From positions 1 through 59,356 of the forward strand of contig NZ_KB905863.1 in the NCBI RefSeq assembly GCF_000381065.1: DNA of 59,356 bases, written 5' to 3'. Shown piece by piece: positions 25,220-35,490 of this stretch. Source of the DNA: Propionispira raffinosivorans DSM 20765. GTDB taxonomy: Bacteria; Bacillota; Negativicutes; Selenomonadales; Selenomonadaceae. Numbering within the stretch: the stretch's first letter is position 1; each line of letters begins with the position of its first letter. Under the pieces are notes generated by a model. That model had not been told where the DNA came from. It ran no database searches and saw nothing but the letters and a program-made list of their open reading frames with translations. A program made the position numbers and the translations under genes.

Positions 25220-25507
25220 CTCATCGTTTTCACACAGTCTGATGTGGCTGAAAAAATAAAAAAACAGATAGAGAATTATATTAGGAATCAGCTAGAACAA
25301 GATCAAATAACAGAATAAATGAGCTTAAAGGAGTTTGTAGGCCCGTTTACGGGTAGCAAAAAGCAAAAGGGATAAATAAAAATCCCCTAGGGGTCGCCCA
25401 AAAAAGTAAAACGTTGGTTAGACCATTCGGACTCCCCTTAAGGAGCTTATGTTAGCGATATGTCCTCCAATGGTTTGAGCAAGCCTCCAGTTTAACGTAG
25501 GTTATGA
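25220..25507. other. Intergenic stretch with a gene-end fragment
   Basis: On the plus strand an open frame ending at about 25318 (EKIKKQIENYIRNQLEQDQ then a stop) looks like the C-terminal tail of a lost gene. The rest up to 25507 holds small imperfect hairpins (AATCCCCTAGGGGT near 25380 and another around 25430) but nothing I can name. Confidence 0.3.
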
Positions 25508-27256
25508 TTATTTTATCCATAAGCTTTCATTATGAAAATGCTGATCAAATTGTTTACTGAACCATCGTCCGTTCAGTATGTTTTTGATGAGTATGGTTTT
25601 CTCTTCAGGCAAAAGGGTTTGATCTGCCTCGATTTCTTGGAGAATTTCATCATAGGAAGTGCGATCATAAGACATGAATATTTCTGCATTGTCTTTATTG
25701 GCGTCGAAAATCAGTTGGCTGGGACCTTTTTTCGCCGATTTCCAAGCGTTCCAATTTGTGAGTCCTTTGCCGTTCGGATTTCCTGTCCAGAGGAAATTTG
25801 CGATATAAGATTGGAATTTTTTTGTGAGTTCGCGGGCTCCGTTATTGTCGAAGGCTTGTGGATAGGTTGAACGGGGACTGATTGGTTCATCTGTCAGGAA
25901 CGGCAGGAAAATTCCATGTGTTGCACCGACGAGTTCAGCCATTTCATTGCCGACTATGGATTTATTATTTCCCCATTTAATCATACAGGTATAGATGGGG
26001 GCATGATAATTTTCGATCATCTTGACGGCCGATTCTTCAGCATTGAAAAGTCCGTAGAATTTGCTGCCATATTTGATGGAAAATACAAGTTCTTTATGCG
26101 TCTGCGAATCAGAAAGTAAGGTGTGATTTTTTGGGGCAAGTTTAAAATAGGGATCACTGACAGTAAAGGCGGAAAATTCATTTGAACCGGTAAGCATAAT
26201 GACGGGAACCTCGTTATAGGAAGTTCCGTCAAAACCTTGTTTCGGCAAGACGGTTCCGTCTTTATAGAGATGGGGGAACCCACTCATGCGTATGCGGGCA
26301 TTACCGAAGGTGGTAGCCAGGCGGTCTGCGGAAAGTCCGTAGAGGTAATTACGGACATCTGCATTATCCTGCAAGAGCCAGTGGTAACCTTCTTCTTCTG
26401 ATGGGACGATGCCGTCCTCTACAACTAAGAAAGATAGGGCTTTGGCGATAATTTTACTGCTGTCCTGCGGGTCAGACATAGTCATGCCGCCGCTGAAGGA
26501 AATGGCTTTTTGGTATTTTCCTTTGAAGATTGGAGAGGTCAGCATTGCCATGACATCACGCCCGCCAGCGGAAAATCCAGAAATAGTGATATTCTGAGGA
26601 TTACCGCCGAAGAATGCGGCATTTTCTTTGATCCAGTCCAGTGCTTGGGAAAAGTCAAGTAAGGTGTAATTGCCTGAGTCCTCTAACGGATTTCCGGTTT
26701 TTAATGCAGGAAGGCTGTTGAAGCCCAGAAGACCTAATCGATAATTCAGTGTAATGACAATGCTGTTTGTGTTGATTGCTAGTTTCTGAGGCGCAAGTTC
26801 TTCACTTGTACCGGTTTGATTGTTTCCACCATGAATATAGAAAAGAATTGGTAGATTAGTTACAGTTGAATCAGGACGAAAAATATTTAGGTTCAGGCAA
26901 TCTTCACTGCCTTTGATTGCGTCTTTTGTTCCTTGTATGCCGATATTTCCGGTCTTTACTGCAGAGAAGACACCTGACCAGGCATCAGGCTTTTGCGGAG
27001 CTTTCCAGCGTAGTTCTCTAACGGGCGGCTTGGCATAAGGGAGTCCTTGCCAGCTGAGGATGCCTTCGGAACGAAGACCGCTGACCATACCATAGGTGGT
27101 GTGCTGAAGTACACCTTGATGATAGGCGGTGGAAGCAGCAGTTTCTTGTTGAATTTGTGCTGCAACTGCCTGTGGCGGCATGACAAACGGCAAGAATAGA
27201 GCAAACGCCAAACTTGCTGAAAGTAACGCGCGGGATAATTTTTGGTAATTTTGCAT
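25508..27256 (-). CDS. Secreted type-B carboxylesterase
   Basis: The 582-residue alpha/beta-hydrolase is exported: residues 1-33 form a signal peptide (ALLSASLAFALFLPFVMPPQA). Conserved features are the oxyanion-hole HGGN at 142-145, the type-B signature SEDCLNLNIF at 117-126, the nucleophile Ser229 in GFSAGG, and a C-terminal His in GATHGIFLPF. Such enzymes hydrolyse carboxylic esters; phenolic esters such as tannins or feruloyl esters are possible substrates but nothing here proves it. The gene is divergent from an AraC regulator (27516), which probably controls it. The decarboxylase cassette at 39 kb makes an ester-to-phenolic-acid route conceivable. Confidence 0.88.
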   Translation of the reverse strand: MQNYQKLSRALLSASLAFALFLPFVMPPQAVAAQIQQETAASTAYHQGVLQHTTYGMVSGLRSEGILSWQGLPYAKPPVRELRWKAPQKPDAWSGVFSAVKTGNIGIQGTKDAIKGSEDCLNLNIFRPDSTVTNLPILFYIHGGNNQTGTSEELAPQKLAINTNSIVITLNYRLGLLGFNSLPALKTGNPLEDSGNYTLLDFSQALDWIKENAAFFGGNPQNITISGFSAGGRDVMAMLTSPIFKGKYQKAISFSGGMTMSDPQDSSKIIAKALSFLVVEDGIVPSEEEGYHWLLQDNADVRNYLYGLSADRLATTFGNARIRMSGFPHLYKDGTVLPKQGFDGTSYNEVPVIMLTGSNEFSAFTVSDPYFKLAPKNHTLLSDSQTHKELVFSIKYGSKFYGLFNAEESAVKMIENYHAPIYTCMIKWGNNKSIVGNEMAELVGATHGIFLPFLTDEPISPRSTYPQAFDNNGARELTKKFQSYIANFLWTGNPNGKGLTNWNAWKSAKKGPSQLIFDANKDNAEIFMSYDRTSYDEILQEIEADQTLLPEEKTILIKNILNGRWFSKQFDQHFHNESLWIK

Positions 27257-27515
27257 AAGAAAACACCTCGATTTTTATTTTACCTGGCAATATCCATATA
27301 TTACGAATAATCATAATATTTCGTATACCGTGTGAATTTATGATATACTAAAAAAGATAAATTATAAAGAAATTGGTAATTGATGCAGATTTGGCTATTT
27401 AATATTGATATTGCTAACAGGTTGCCTATAGTATAGCATGGCGACGGGGAGTCATATTTTGCTATTTGAGCAGAAAAATCGACTTTTTTTAAGTTTTCTT
27501 ATCGAGGTGAAAATA

Positions 27516-28580
27516 TTGGAAGGCAGATGCAATCAGGAAGATTCTCTTATGGAGTATACAGAGAGGGAATTTCTTTATCGTGAGTACCATCGCTTAGCAC
27601 AGCAAAATGATAAATACAAAATAAGGCAACTGTTGAACGCATTACCTCCGCAGTATATTGAACGGAATCGTATAATCTTGCCGGAAATTTCTTCGCCGCG
27701 CTTTCGGATAGAAGGCGGCACGATCATTCAGAATGAATTGCTGCACTGGGCAGGCTCTCAGCCGGATATCCTCATGGAAAAGCATCCGCGCTATCTGCCG
27801 GAGTTCATCCATGGACATGCTTATGTTGAACTCATGTATCTTTATCGAGGGCAGTGCAGGAACAGGTTTTCTCATACGGTAATGTCAATGAAGGAGGGAG
27901 ATGTCTGTATTATCGCACCACGGGTAAAGCATGGGGTAAGCATTTTTGATGATAGTATTCTAATCAATATACAAATCAAACCGCAGGCAATTGCTGGGCT
28001 TTTAACCGATATTTCTGAGGACCAAAATCCATTGCTGCTATTTTTTCAGCGGAGTTTGCAGGGCGAAAAGCAATTCCCGTATTTGTTCGTACGCACGGGA
28101 ACCGCTCCTGATTTGCGGGAAAAAATTAGCGATGCATTTGGTGAATACTGTAGTGAACAGCCTTATGGGAGAAAGATAGCGGTGATGTATCTGCAGTTGT
28201 TTTTTGCGTTGATGATACGAAAGTATAGCAGCGTCATGGTGGTTGCGGCGGAAGAAAAAAGCAATGCGCATAAAATCGGCTTGATTCTCGACTATATCCA
28301 AAAACATTTCCGTGAAATTGATCTGCAGAGTTTAGCAGAAAATTTTCATTATACACCGCAGTATATGAGTAAAATTATCCGCGAGTACACGGGGGTGCCG
28401 TTTAGCTGCCTAGTTAGGCGTCTGCGCTTGGAACAGGCAACATATCTTTTGCGCTGTAGCGAAAAAGCAATTCCAGTGGTTGCCAGAGAGGTTGGATACA
28501 GAGATACGGATCATTTTATTCGCTTATTTAAGGTACAATATCAGTATACACCGCTGAAATACCGGCAGAGTCATCAATAA
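27516..28580 (+). CDS. AraC-family regulator with cupin-like N-terminal domain
   Basis: The product has 354 residues from TTG 27516, which has GAGGTG six bases upstream; ATG 27549 is an alternative. An N-terminal cupin-type sensor (HGHAYVELMYLYRGQCRNRF, then MKEGDVCIIAPRVKHGV) precedes the C-terminal double helix-turn-helix (about 255-350: DLQSLAENFHYTPQYMSKII and IPVVAREVGYRDTDHFIRLF). It is divergent from the carboxylesterase with about 260 bp between, so the likely role is ligand-dependent activation of that enzyme. Confidence 0.88.
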   Translation: MEGRCNQEDSLMEYTEREFLYREYHRLAQQNDKYKIRQLLNALPPQYIERNRIILPEISSPRFRIEGGTIIQNELLHWAGSQPDILMEKHPRYLPEFIHGHAYVELMYLYRGQCRNRFSHTVMSMKEGDVCIIAPRVKHGVSIFDDSILINIQIKPQAIAGLLTDISEDQNPLLLFFQRSLQGEKQFPYLFVRTGTAPDLREKISDAFGEYCSEQPYGRKIAVMYLQLFFALMIRKYSSVMVVAAEEKSNAHKIGLILDYIQKHFREIDLQSLAENFHYTPQYMSKIIREYTGVPFSCLVRRLRLEQATYLLRCSEKAIPVVAREVGYRDTDHFIRLFKVQYQYTPLKYRQSHQ

Positions 28581-28775
28581 GGTCGAGCGGGTATGATAAT
28601 CTGGACATAAAGTTAAGATTTTTGACAATTTCCTAATTCAGTATGAATGAAAATGTTTGGCATCTAAAAAAGAAGAACATAGAACAGCACTTAGGTTTGC
28701 CGTCGGCTTGCTTTTTTAAAATGAATTAGTAAACGTAATTTTGAGTCGGTTTAACAATTTTGAACGCGAGAATGA

Positions 28776-30020
28776 CTTTTTTCTGAATTCGTCATCGTTG
28801 CCAAAGATGCTGCAGCCCGAGACCAATTACAGGTCAAGCTAAGTAAGTTAATAAATGATGAATTCCCGAATGTACAAGCTCATTGTAAGGTTATTTTCAA
28901 GGGGCCGAGCGCAGACTATCCGGTGATGTTGCGGGTGAGAGGTTACGATCATGAAAAAGTCCAGAAAATTGCAAAACAAGTGGAAACAATTATGATGTCT
29001 AATCCCAATGTAAAAAATACACGCTTAAACTGGAATGAAAAAAGTAAAGTAGTTCATTTAGAAATCGACCAAGATAAGGCCAGAAAGTTAGGGATCGCTT
29101 CTCAATCACTGGCTATGTCGCTTCAAGCCCAATTATCTGGTTCAACTATTTCTGAATTTAGGGAAGAAGACAAAACTGTTAGTATGGTATTTCGTTTTGA
29201 CGCTGATGACCGTAATGATTCTTCACGTCTAAAAGACCTTAATATCCATATTGGTAATGGCAAATATGTGCCTCTTGATCAAATTGCTAAAATCAGTTTT
29301 GGTACAGAAGAAGGGTTAATTTATCGCTATAATCTAAAACCAATGATTAATGTACAGGCAGAAATTAATCATGGTCTAAGCGGTGACGATGTGGCAGAAC
29401 AAATATATAATAATCTTGCCGATTTGCGTGCTTCTTTACCGTTGGGCTACAGCATTGACTACGATGGTTCTAAGGAATCCAGCATAAAGGCCTCCAATTT
29501 TATTTCTGAACCTGTACCGATGATGATTATTGCGATTATGATTCTACTTATGGCTCAACTGCAGAATATACCGAAGATGGTGTTAACGTTGTTGACGGCT
29601 CCGCTTGGTATCATTGGGGTAACGATTGGACTGTTATTAACAGGTAAGCCAATGGGGTTTGTTGTCCAATTGGGGATTTTGGCCTTGGCCGGAATTATTA
29701 TGCGGAACACGGTCATTTTGATGGATCAGATTGATCAACAGTTGGAAGCTGGGGAATCGCTGTGGGATGCCATTATTAATGCCACAGTTATCCGGTTTCG
29801 CCCGATCCTGCTAACAGCGGCGGCAGCAATCTTAGGAATGCTTCCTTTAGTGTCCAGCGTTTTCTGGGGCCCGATGGCTGTGGCGATTGCAGCGGGCCTG
29901 TTGGGAGCTACAGTTTTAACACTTCTGGTATTGCCAGTTATGTATGCGACATGGTATAAAGTGCAACAGGGTGCTTCTGAACAGGACGATTCAAAAACTA
30001 CGAATAGTAGTTCTGTTTGA
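28776..30020 (+). pseudogene. C-terminal half of an RND (AcrB/MexB-type) efflux pump, 5'-truncated
   Basis: About 415 residues are readable, corresponding to the second half of a roughly 1030-residue RND transporter. The frame opens at 28776, just after a stop, with no start or ribosome binding site, and continues VIVAKDAAARDQLQVKLSK; the first Met is at 28923. The remaining part includes the porter subdomains (FDADDRNDSSRLKDL) and the last membrane helices (LGILALAGIIMRNTVILMDQ, then RFRPILLTAAAAILGMLPL). Helices 1-7 with the Asp relay are missing, so it cannot pump. A strong terminator follows at 30222. Confidence 0.88.
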
Positions 30021-30221
30021 TCCGTATTTTGAAATATACAATTCAAAAGATACTTGATTAATCATTTATATTATAAATTAAGTATTGATGGTGCATATGT
30101 GTCTGATGAGTTCATTTCTGTAATGAGAAAGATGTAAGTCTACAGTTGGTATATAACCACCTACAGCAAATTCACCTTATAATTATCTAATCTTTCGATA
30201 ACATGTAGTGTCCCTATTGAT

Positions 30222-30265
30222 AAAAATAGCACCGCAGGCATCAATCTGTCTGCGGTGCTATTTTT
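30222..30265. terminator. Strong bidirectional terminator
   Basis: Perfect 16-bp arms AAAAATAGCACCGCAG (30222-30237) and CTGCGGTGCTATTTTT (30250-30265) with U-tracts on both strands. It separates the RND remnant (plus) from the DUF169 gene (minus). Confidence 0.85.
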
Positions 30266-30305
30266 GAAATGGCAAATTGAGAACTTGAGCAAAGTTACAA
30301 GGAAA

Positions 30306-31043
30306 TTACTTTTTCCTCATTCTCGCTACTACTTTATGCCACAAGCGTTTTTCCAAGAAACTTCCCATTACACTTTCGTTCATGTCTAAGAACATTTTAT
30401 ACGGCACAGAAAACGACAACATATCAGGATCGACCATGGGACGTACTGTAATATCCGTTAAACCTACTACAGCTCTTGGATTTTCCTTTTGAGCTTCAGC
30501 GTAGGGAATCAAAAAGACAGATTGACACCCTGAGCTGAATGGTATCATCACATTTTCATTTCCTGGTCTATAACAGTTTGCAAGTACCGTAAGTGCTGAT
30601 AACTGGTCAGTGTTAACATAAAATACCACTAACTCGGGTATTTCCTTAGTGGTATCAATTTGTGATAAAGGCTTAAATATGACGTACTGATAGGGGATAT
30701 CAGTTATTGGTAAGCACTCAACATATTCTACTCCTAGCTCTGGATTTTTTATATATCCTTCCCCTTCAAATAGGCCGTTTTTACCAACTGACAAAAAATA
30801 TTCAATTCCACCTGGATAATTGGGAAATTGACCAAATCCTAATCCTGTTTTACCGCCAGGACATACTGTTGTTTTACGTTCAAAAACTGATGTTTTCCCC
30901 TTTGCTGCCGCAATAAATAACGGAATTGTACAACTCCAATGACCTTCTTTACTCTGAAGTGCTCCTTCAGGTTTTTCATTGCTAAGTAAAATAGCTACAG
31001 GTTCATAGCTTAAGTTCAATTCTCTGACCAAACGACTTTCCAT
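30306..31043 (-). CDS. DUF169-family protein
   Basis: The 245-residue cytoplasmic protein opens with a segment typical of DUF169 (LSYEPVAILLSNEKPEGA). It carries the conserved Cys/Gly patch CPGGKTGLGFG and a later Cys in FSSGCQSVFLIPYAEA. DUF169 proteins are widespread in anaerobes and methanogens, often next to redox enzymes, but have no assigned reaction. It lies downstream of marR2 on the same strand with about 200 bp between, and a GTTGTC/GACAAC palindrome in that gap suggests MarR control. Confidence 0.8.
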   Translation of the reverse strand: MESRLVRELNLSYEPVAILLSNEKPEGALQSKEGHWSCTIPLFIAAAKGKTSVFERKTTVCPGGKTGLGFGQFPNYPGGIEYFLSVGKNGLFEGEGYIKNPELGVEYVECLPITDIPYQYVIFKPLSQIDTTKEIPELVVFYVNTDQLSALTVLANCYRPGNENVMIPFSSGCQSVFLIPYAEAQKENPRAVVGLTDITVRPMVDPDMLSFSVPYKMFLDMNESVMGSFLEKRLWHKVVARMRKK

Positions 31044-31212
31044 CTTCTCTACCTCACTTTACTTTTATAATGGATCTGCAGATATTAGTTGCCCGAATAT
31101 ATTTGTATTCGCATAATGATGCTCCCGTTTTGAGTAATTAACAACAATCCTTACATAGTGACTAAAGCAACGTGATGATGACAAGAGTATAGCTCATTTT
31201 TTTGCCATTTTA

Positions 31213-31226
31213 GTTGTCACGACAAC
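31213..31226. promoter_or_regulatory. Probable MarR operator between marR2 and the DUF169 gene
   Basis: GTTGTC-AC-GACAAC, with TTTA/TAAA-type flanks. The 2-nt spacing between half-sites is shared only with the palindrome in front of marR2. It lies about 170 bp upstream of the DUF169 start. Confidence 0.6.
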
Positions 31227-31244
31227 CTAAACAACAAAAAATAA

Positions 31245-31670
31245 TTATGTAAGGTTATCATATATTTGAGTTAACATTTTTTTCAATTCTGCCACTTTAT
31301 AGTTTTCCATTCCTATTGTCGCTTTCTCTAATAGATGTATAGCTTTTGGAATTAATTGTTCCTGCAATGCCCACCCACTGTCAGTTAAAAATATTTGAAA
31401 TCCTCTCTTATCTACTGGGTGGTTTTTTCGGACAATTAAACCTTTTATTTTCAACCTCTCAAGAATGCGATTAGTATTCGGTTTATCTTTAAAGGTCACA
31501 TCTGCCAGCTCTTTAGGGGTAATTCCTTCTTGTTCCCATAAACAGTTAAGTATAGCCCATTGCTCTGGAGTAATATCATTTTCTTTTAATCGCTGGAATA
31601 ATTCATTTTTAAGTTTTGTATTGACCTTATTTAAAATAAACCCTAATGAATCATCTAATTTAAATTTCAT
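31245..31670 (-). CDS. MarR-family regulator 2
   Basis: The 141-residue winged-helix regulator is a close paralogue of MarR1, with shared stretches DDSLGFILNK, ITPEQWAILNCLWEQEG and TFKDKPNTNRIL. The recognition helix region TPKELADVTFKDKP is almost identical, which fits the similar palindromes in front of both genes. The start ATG at 31670 follows AGGTGATGTAA. It most likely represses itself and the downstream DUF169 gene. I cannot see the ligand. Confidence 0.9.
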   Translation of the reverse strand: MKFKLDDSLGFILNKVNTKLKNELFQRLKENDITPEQWAILNCLWEQEGITPKELADVTFKDKPNTNRILERLKIKGLIVRKNHPVDKRGFQIFLTDSGWALQEQLIPKAIHLLEKATIGMENYKVAELKKMLTQIYDNLT

Positions 31671-31689
31671 TTACATCACCTATATTCGA

Positions 31690-31703
31690 GTTGTCTTGAC
31701 AAC
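31690..31703. promoter_or_regulatory. Probable MarR operator upstream of marR2
   Basis: GTTGTC-TT-GACAAC, extended on both sides by matching bases (GA and TC). It lies 19 bp upstream of the marR2 start, where an autorepression site is expected. Confidence 0.65.
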
Positions 31704-32092
31704 TTCATTATATCACATAGTAATTATCAGTCAATATCATACTAAACCAAAAGCCCTCTATAATGTTACTTTTATAGACATGGCCCACTGCCAAAAAAAT
31801 GTTTACAGCTCTTACAAAGGCAGAGAATCTAGGCGATTCAAGGATTTGTCGTCTGTTCCATTATACCATTCTAAAAGATAAAGCACTCCCCGTTCAAAGG
31901 TGTGGATCCTAAAGCTTTCACAAATATGTTTCAAGCGGAACTTGGTAAACCCTACTCCTTATTCATAGGAGGTATCCAACCGTAAGACAAAGAAACGATA
32001 ACATTCAAGGAGCCACACTTTTCCGATAAAGAGGTTTTTATGCCAGCGGAAAAGTCCTTGAATATCAGAAGTAAATCAAAAGTACATTGCCC

Positions 32093-32239
32093 TTGGATTT
32101 GCAGGAAACTTTGGAACAACTTGATGATGAATATAATTGTATGATGCTGAGCGGCATGGACGTATATTATCAACAAGGTTTTTCCGATGCAGTCCGGTTG
32201 ATTATGGAGACAATGAATTGGTTACCAACGCGGAGTTAG
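32093..32239 (+). pseudogene. Remnant of a DUF6809-like small mobile-element protein
   Basis: An open stretch without a start codon reads QETLEQLDDEYNCMMLSG and ends with YQQGFSDAVRLIMETMN. The pattern (helix, then a Gly-Phe-x-x-Ala/Gly-x-x-Leu-x-Met-Glu ending) resembles small DUF6809-type proteins found on conjugative elements. The interval 31704-32343 otherwise holds no gene I can support. Confidence 0.3.
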
Positions 32240-32343
32240 AAGGATCGGCGCACCCTAGTGATTTGAAAAAATTGTTGGGGTGTTTCTTTTTGCGTACCGT
32301 TTTGCAGTCAAAGAAAAAGTCGCATACTCTATAAAAATAATTA

Positions 32344-33237
32344 TTAGGTTAAATTATTGGTGGAGTGAATAATAGCTGAACGGTATGCTATTGGCGAATA
32401 ACCATTCCAACGTTTAAATTGGCGACTAAAACTAGAAATATTTTGATATCCTAAAGCAAATGCAATGTCACTAATAGAAAATTGTGGATTTAACATCATT
32501 TGTTGTGCTTTTTTTAATTTTAAGCGAGATAAGTATTGTCTAGGTGAAAGACCATATATTTTCTTGAAAATACGGAAACCATATCCCGTACTTATTCCAA
32601 TTTCATTCATAGTCTTTGCTATATTAAATTCATCGTTACTGTTATAATATTTAGTTTTTATGTAATTTGAAACATTATTTAATAAATTAGTCTTTAATAT
32701 TTCTGCAATAAGTCTTGCATAATATAATTGATTAGCCCCAGTATAGTTTTCATCAAATACAGTTTGTTGATCTAGTATCATTAAAATTTCCGATAGAATA
32801 ATTTGTATTTTCATTTTAATACTAAATAAATATATATTTGAACTAATTAACATAATGAATTTTTTAAAGTAAGGTGTTAAAGTTTGAGCTTCAGGCGATG
32901 AATTTGAATAATGTATAGATGAATTTTGAATAAGTTGTAATTCAAAGATTGGTTCATCTATTCCAAAATGAAAGCAAAAATAAGTTAAATTTTCTACAGC
33001 TTTTACACTATGTTTAAACCCAGGAGGAATGAGTGCAAGATCTCCCGAGCATAAGATAATTTCATTATTATTAAATGAAATTTTTTCTGTCCCATCAATA
33101 ACGTATATGAATTCAAAGGCTTGATGCTGTTCCTCTGGAACATGCCAATCCTCATTCACGCTTTGCATATGTGCCCCAAAAAAATTTAAATTCCAGTCAA
33201 TTGCTGGTAAACGTTTTGCATTTTTTAAAAAATCCAT
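32344..33237 (-). CDS. AraC-family regulator of the beta-galactosidase locus
   Basis: The 297-residue regulator has an N-terminal cupin sensor (HQAFEFIYVIDGTEKISFNN, then LALIPPGFKHSV) and a C-terminal AraC DNA-binding domain (about 195-290: ISTGYGFRIFKKIYGLSPRQ and SISDIAFALGYQNISSFSRQF). It is divergent from the GH42 gene with 170 bp of very AT-rich sequence between, which holds a GATCA/TGATC inverted repeat near 33250-33263. It is the likely activator of the lactose/galactoside genes. Codons are strikingly A/T-rich, like its two neighbours, suggesting that the three genes arrived together. Confidence 0.88.
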   Translation of the reverse strand: MDFLKNAKRLPAIDWNLNFFGAHMQSVNEDWHVPEEQHQAFEFIYVIDGTEKISFNNNEIILCSGDLALIPPGFKHSVKAVENLTYFCFHFGIDEPIFELQLIQNSSIHYSNSSPEAQTLTPYFKKFIMLISSNIYLFSIKMKIQIILSEILMILDQQTVFDENYTGANQLYYARLIAEILKTNLLNNVSNYIKTKYYNSNDEFNIAKTMNEIGISTGYGFRIFKKIYGLSPRQYLSRLKLKKAQQMMLNPQFSISDIAFALGYQNISSFSRQFKRWNGYSPIAYRSAIIHSTNNLT

Positions 33238-33407
33238 TTTATCTCCTTTAGATCAGATTTGATCAATTATAGAGCCGAAAAAGCAATATACTATATAAAA
33301 AAAATACTATATACTCTTATATAAATCAATAAAAAGTAATAAAAAATAATACTGATTTTTGTGATGTTTTTTATTATTTAAGAATTTTTTTTAGGAGAGA
33401 TGTAGCC

Positions 33408-35456
33408 ATGAAGCAAATTTTGTATGGGGCAGCATATTATTATGAATATTTACCGTATGATCGTCTTCAAGAAGATATAAACATGATGAAGGATGCCAAT
33501 ATTAATCTTGTCAGAATAGGTGAAAGTACTTGGAGTACATATGAACCACAAGAGGGTGTTTTTGATTTTTCAACGGTTCATAAAGTTTTAAATGCAATGT
33601 ATGAGGCAAAGATAAATGTTATTATTGGTACGCCAACGTATGCAATTCCTACTTGGTTAGCTAAAAAATATCCTGAGGTAATGATTACGGATAAAGAGGG
33701 AAAACGTTCTTATGGAGCAAGGCAAATATTTGATATTACACATCCAACTTATCGTTATCTTTCTGAAAAAATTATTCGAAAAATGCTTCAAGAAACAGCT
33801 TCTCATCCTGCTGTAATAGGTTTTCAAGTAGACAATGAAACGAAACATTTTGATACTAGCAGCCAGAACGTTTATATAGGTTTTCAAAAATACTTAAAAG
33901 AAAAATTTCATAATGACATAGAAAAATTTAATGCTACTTATGGGCTTGACTACTGGAGTAATCGGATAAATGCATGGGAAGATTTTCCTCCCATAAATAC
34001 AACGATAAATGGAAGTTTGGGAGCAGCATTTGAGGAATATAAACGTGGACTTGTTACAGAATTTCTAAATTGGCAAGTTAACATTGTAAATGAGTATAAA
34101 CAAAAAGATCAGTTTGTAACGAATAATTTTGATTTTGAATGGCGAGGGCAATCTTATGGTATTCAACCAAATGTCAATCATTTTCAAACATCAAAATTAT
34201 TTGATGTGACGTCGATAGATGTTTATCATCCGAGTCAAGATGACTTAACAGGTATTGAAATTGCATTTTGTGGAGATGTTGCAAGGTCTACTAAAGAAAA
34301 AAATTATATTGTTATGGAGACTGAAGCACAAGCGTTTAAACATTGGACACCATATCCAGGACAATTAAGACTACAAGCTTATAGTCATATTGCTTCTGGT
34401 GCCAATGCAATAGAATACTGGCATTGGCATTCTATTCATAATAGTTTCGAAACTTATTGGAAAGGGTTATTAAGCCACGATTTTAGACCTAATCCTGTAT
34501 ACAATGAGGCCAAACAAATCGGGAAAGAGTTGCAAGCATATGGTTCTCACTTTCTTAACACTAGTAAAAAAAATAAAGTTGCATTCATTGTAAGTAATAA
34601 TAGTTTAACGGCGGTGGATTTCTTTCCGTACAAGGAGGCATTGGTTGATAATAAAAGATCGGACCATCAATATAATGATATCCTACGTTCATATTACGAT
34701 GCCTTATATAAATTAAATATTGAAGCTGATATTCTACAAATTGGGGATTGTCGTATTGACAATTATGATTTATTAATAGTTCCTTCACTCTATTCAGTTG
34801 GAGAAGCTGATTTAAAAATTCTAAATCAGTTTGTAAAAAATGGTGGTAATATATTATATTCTTTCAGATCTGGTTTTACAAATGAAAATGTTAAAGTCTA
34901 TACTCATGTACAACCTAGTATTATTTCTGAAGCTTGCGGTATTGAATATGAACTTTTTGTTGAACCGAATAATATAACAATTTCTGGAACATCTAAACTT
35001 CCATCTATCAATCAAGATAATATACTTTATTGGATGGAATTGCTGACACCAACGACTGGTAATGTTTTGGCGTACTATAATCATCCATATTGGGGAAAAT
35101 ATGCGGCCATCACTGAAAATTCATATGGAAAAGGTCATGCTTATTACGTAGGTACGTACTTAAATGAGCATGCTATTACTGAATTATATAAATATATTTT
35201 GAAATCTGCAAATCTTTGGACGTCTCGTCAAAATACGTCGTTTCCTATAATAAATAAAACGCTTTACACTTTAAATGGTGAAATGTTAGATTTCTATTTT
35301 AACTATTCGAATAATTCAAAAAAGGTGATATTTAATTCTTCTACAGGAACATCTTTATTTAATAAAAAGCAATTGTCGCAAGACGATGATTTTGAACTAG
35401 ATCCATGGGACTTGCAAATATTTATTGTTAATGCTGTTCAAAATGATTCTGAATGA
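33408..35456 (+). CDS. GH42 beta-galactosidase
   Basis: The 682-residue cytoplasmic glycosidase is of normal GH42 length. The N-terminus (LYGAAYYYEYLP) and INLVRIGESTWSTYEPQEG begin the TIM barrel. The acid/base Glu144 is in GFQVDNETKH, and the nucleophile Glu304 is in YIVMETEAQAF, followed by YWHWHSIHN. The beta-galactosidase trimerisation domain (about 385-590) and a short C-terminal beta domain follow. There is no signal peptide, so the substrate must be imported, which fits the permease downstream. AGGAGAG precedes the ATG. It cleaves terminal beta-galactosides such as lactose or plant/milk oligosaccharides. Confidence 0.92.
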   Translation: MKQILYGAAYYYEYLPYDRLQEDINMMKDANINLVRIGESTWSTYEPQEGVFDFSTVHKVLNAMYEAKINVIIGTPTYAIPTWLAKKYPEVMITDKEGKRSYGARQIFDITHPTYRYLSEKIIRKMLQETASHPAVIGFQVDNETKHFDTSSQNVYIGFQKYLKEKFHNDIEKFNATYGLDYWSNRINAWEDFPPINTTINGSLGAAFEEYKRGLVTEFLNWQVNIVNEYKQKDQFVTNNFDFEWRGQSYGIQPNVNHFQTSKLFDVTSIDVYHPSQDDLTGIEIAFCGDVARSTKEKNYIVMETEAQAFKHWTPYPGQLRLQAYSHIASGANAIEYWHWHSIHNSFETYWKGLLSHDFRPNPVYNEAKQIGKELQAYGSHFLNTSKKNKVAFIVSNNSLTAVDFFPYKEALVDNKRSDHQYNDILRSYYDALYKLNIEADILQIGDCRIDNYDLLIVPSLYSVGEADLKILNQFVKNGGNILYSFRSGFTNENVKVYTHVQPSIISEACGIEYELFVEPNNITISGTSKLPSINQDNILYWMELLTPTTGNVLAYYNHPYWGKYAAITENSYGKGHAYYVGTYLNEHAITELYKYILKSANLWTSRQNTSFPIINKTLYTLNGEMLDFYFNYSNNSKKVIFNSSTGTSLFNKKQLSQDDDFELDPWDLQIFIVNAVQNDSE

Positions 35457-35490
35457 AAAAAATATTTTTAGATATGAAAGGATTTTAAAT

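Noticed and set aside
32137..32334. 65-codon open frame
   Set aside because: It is in another frame over the DUF6809-like remnant, with no ribosome binding site and no family features.
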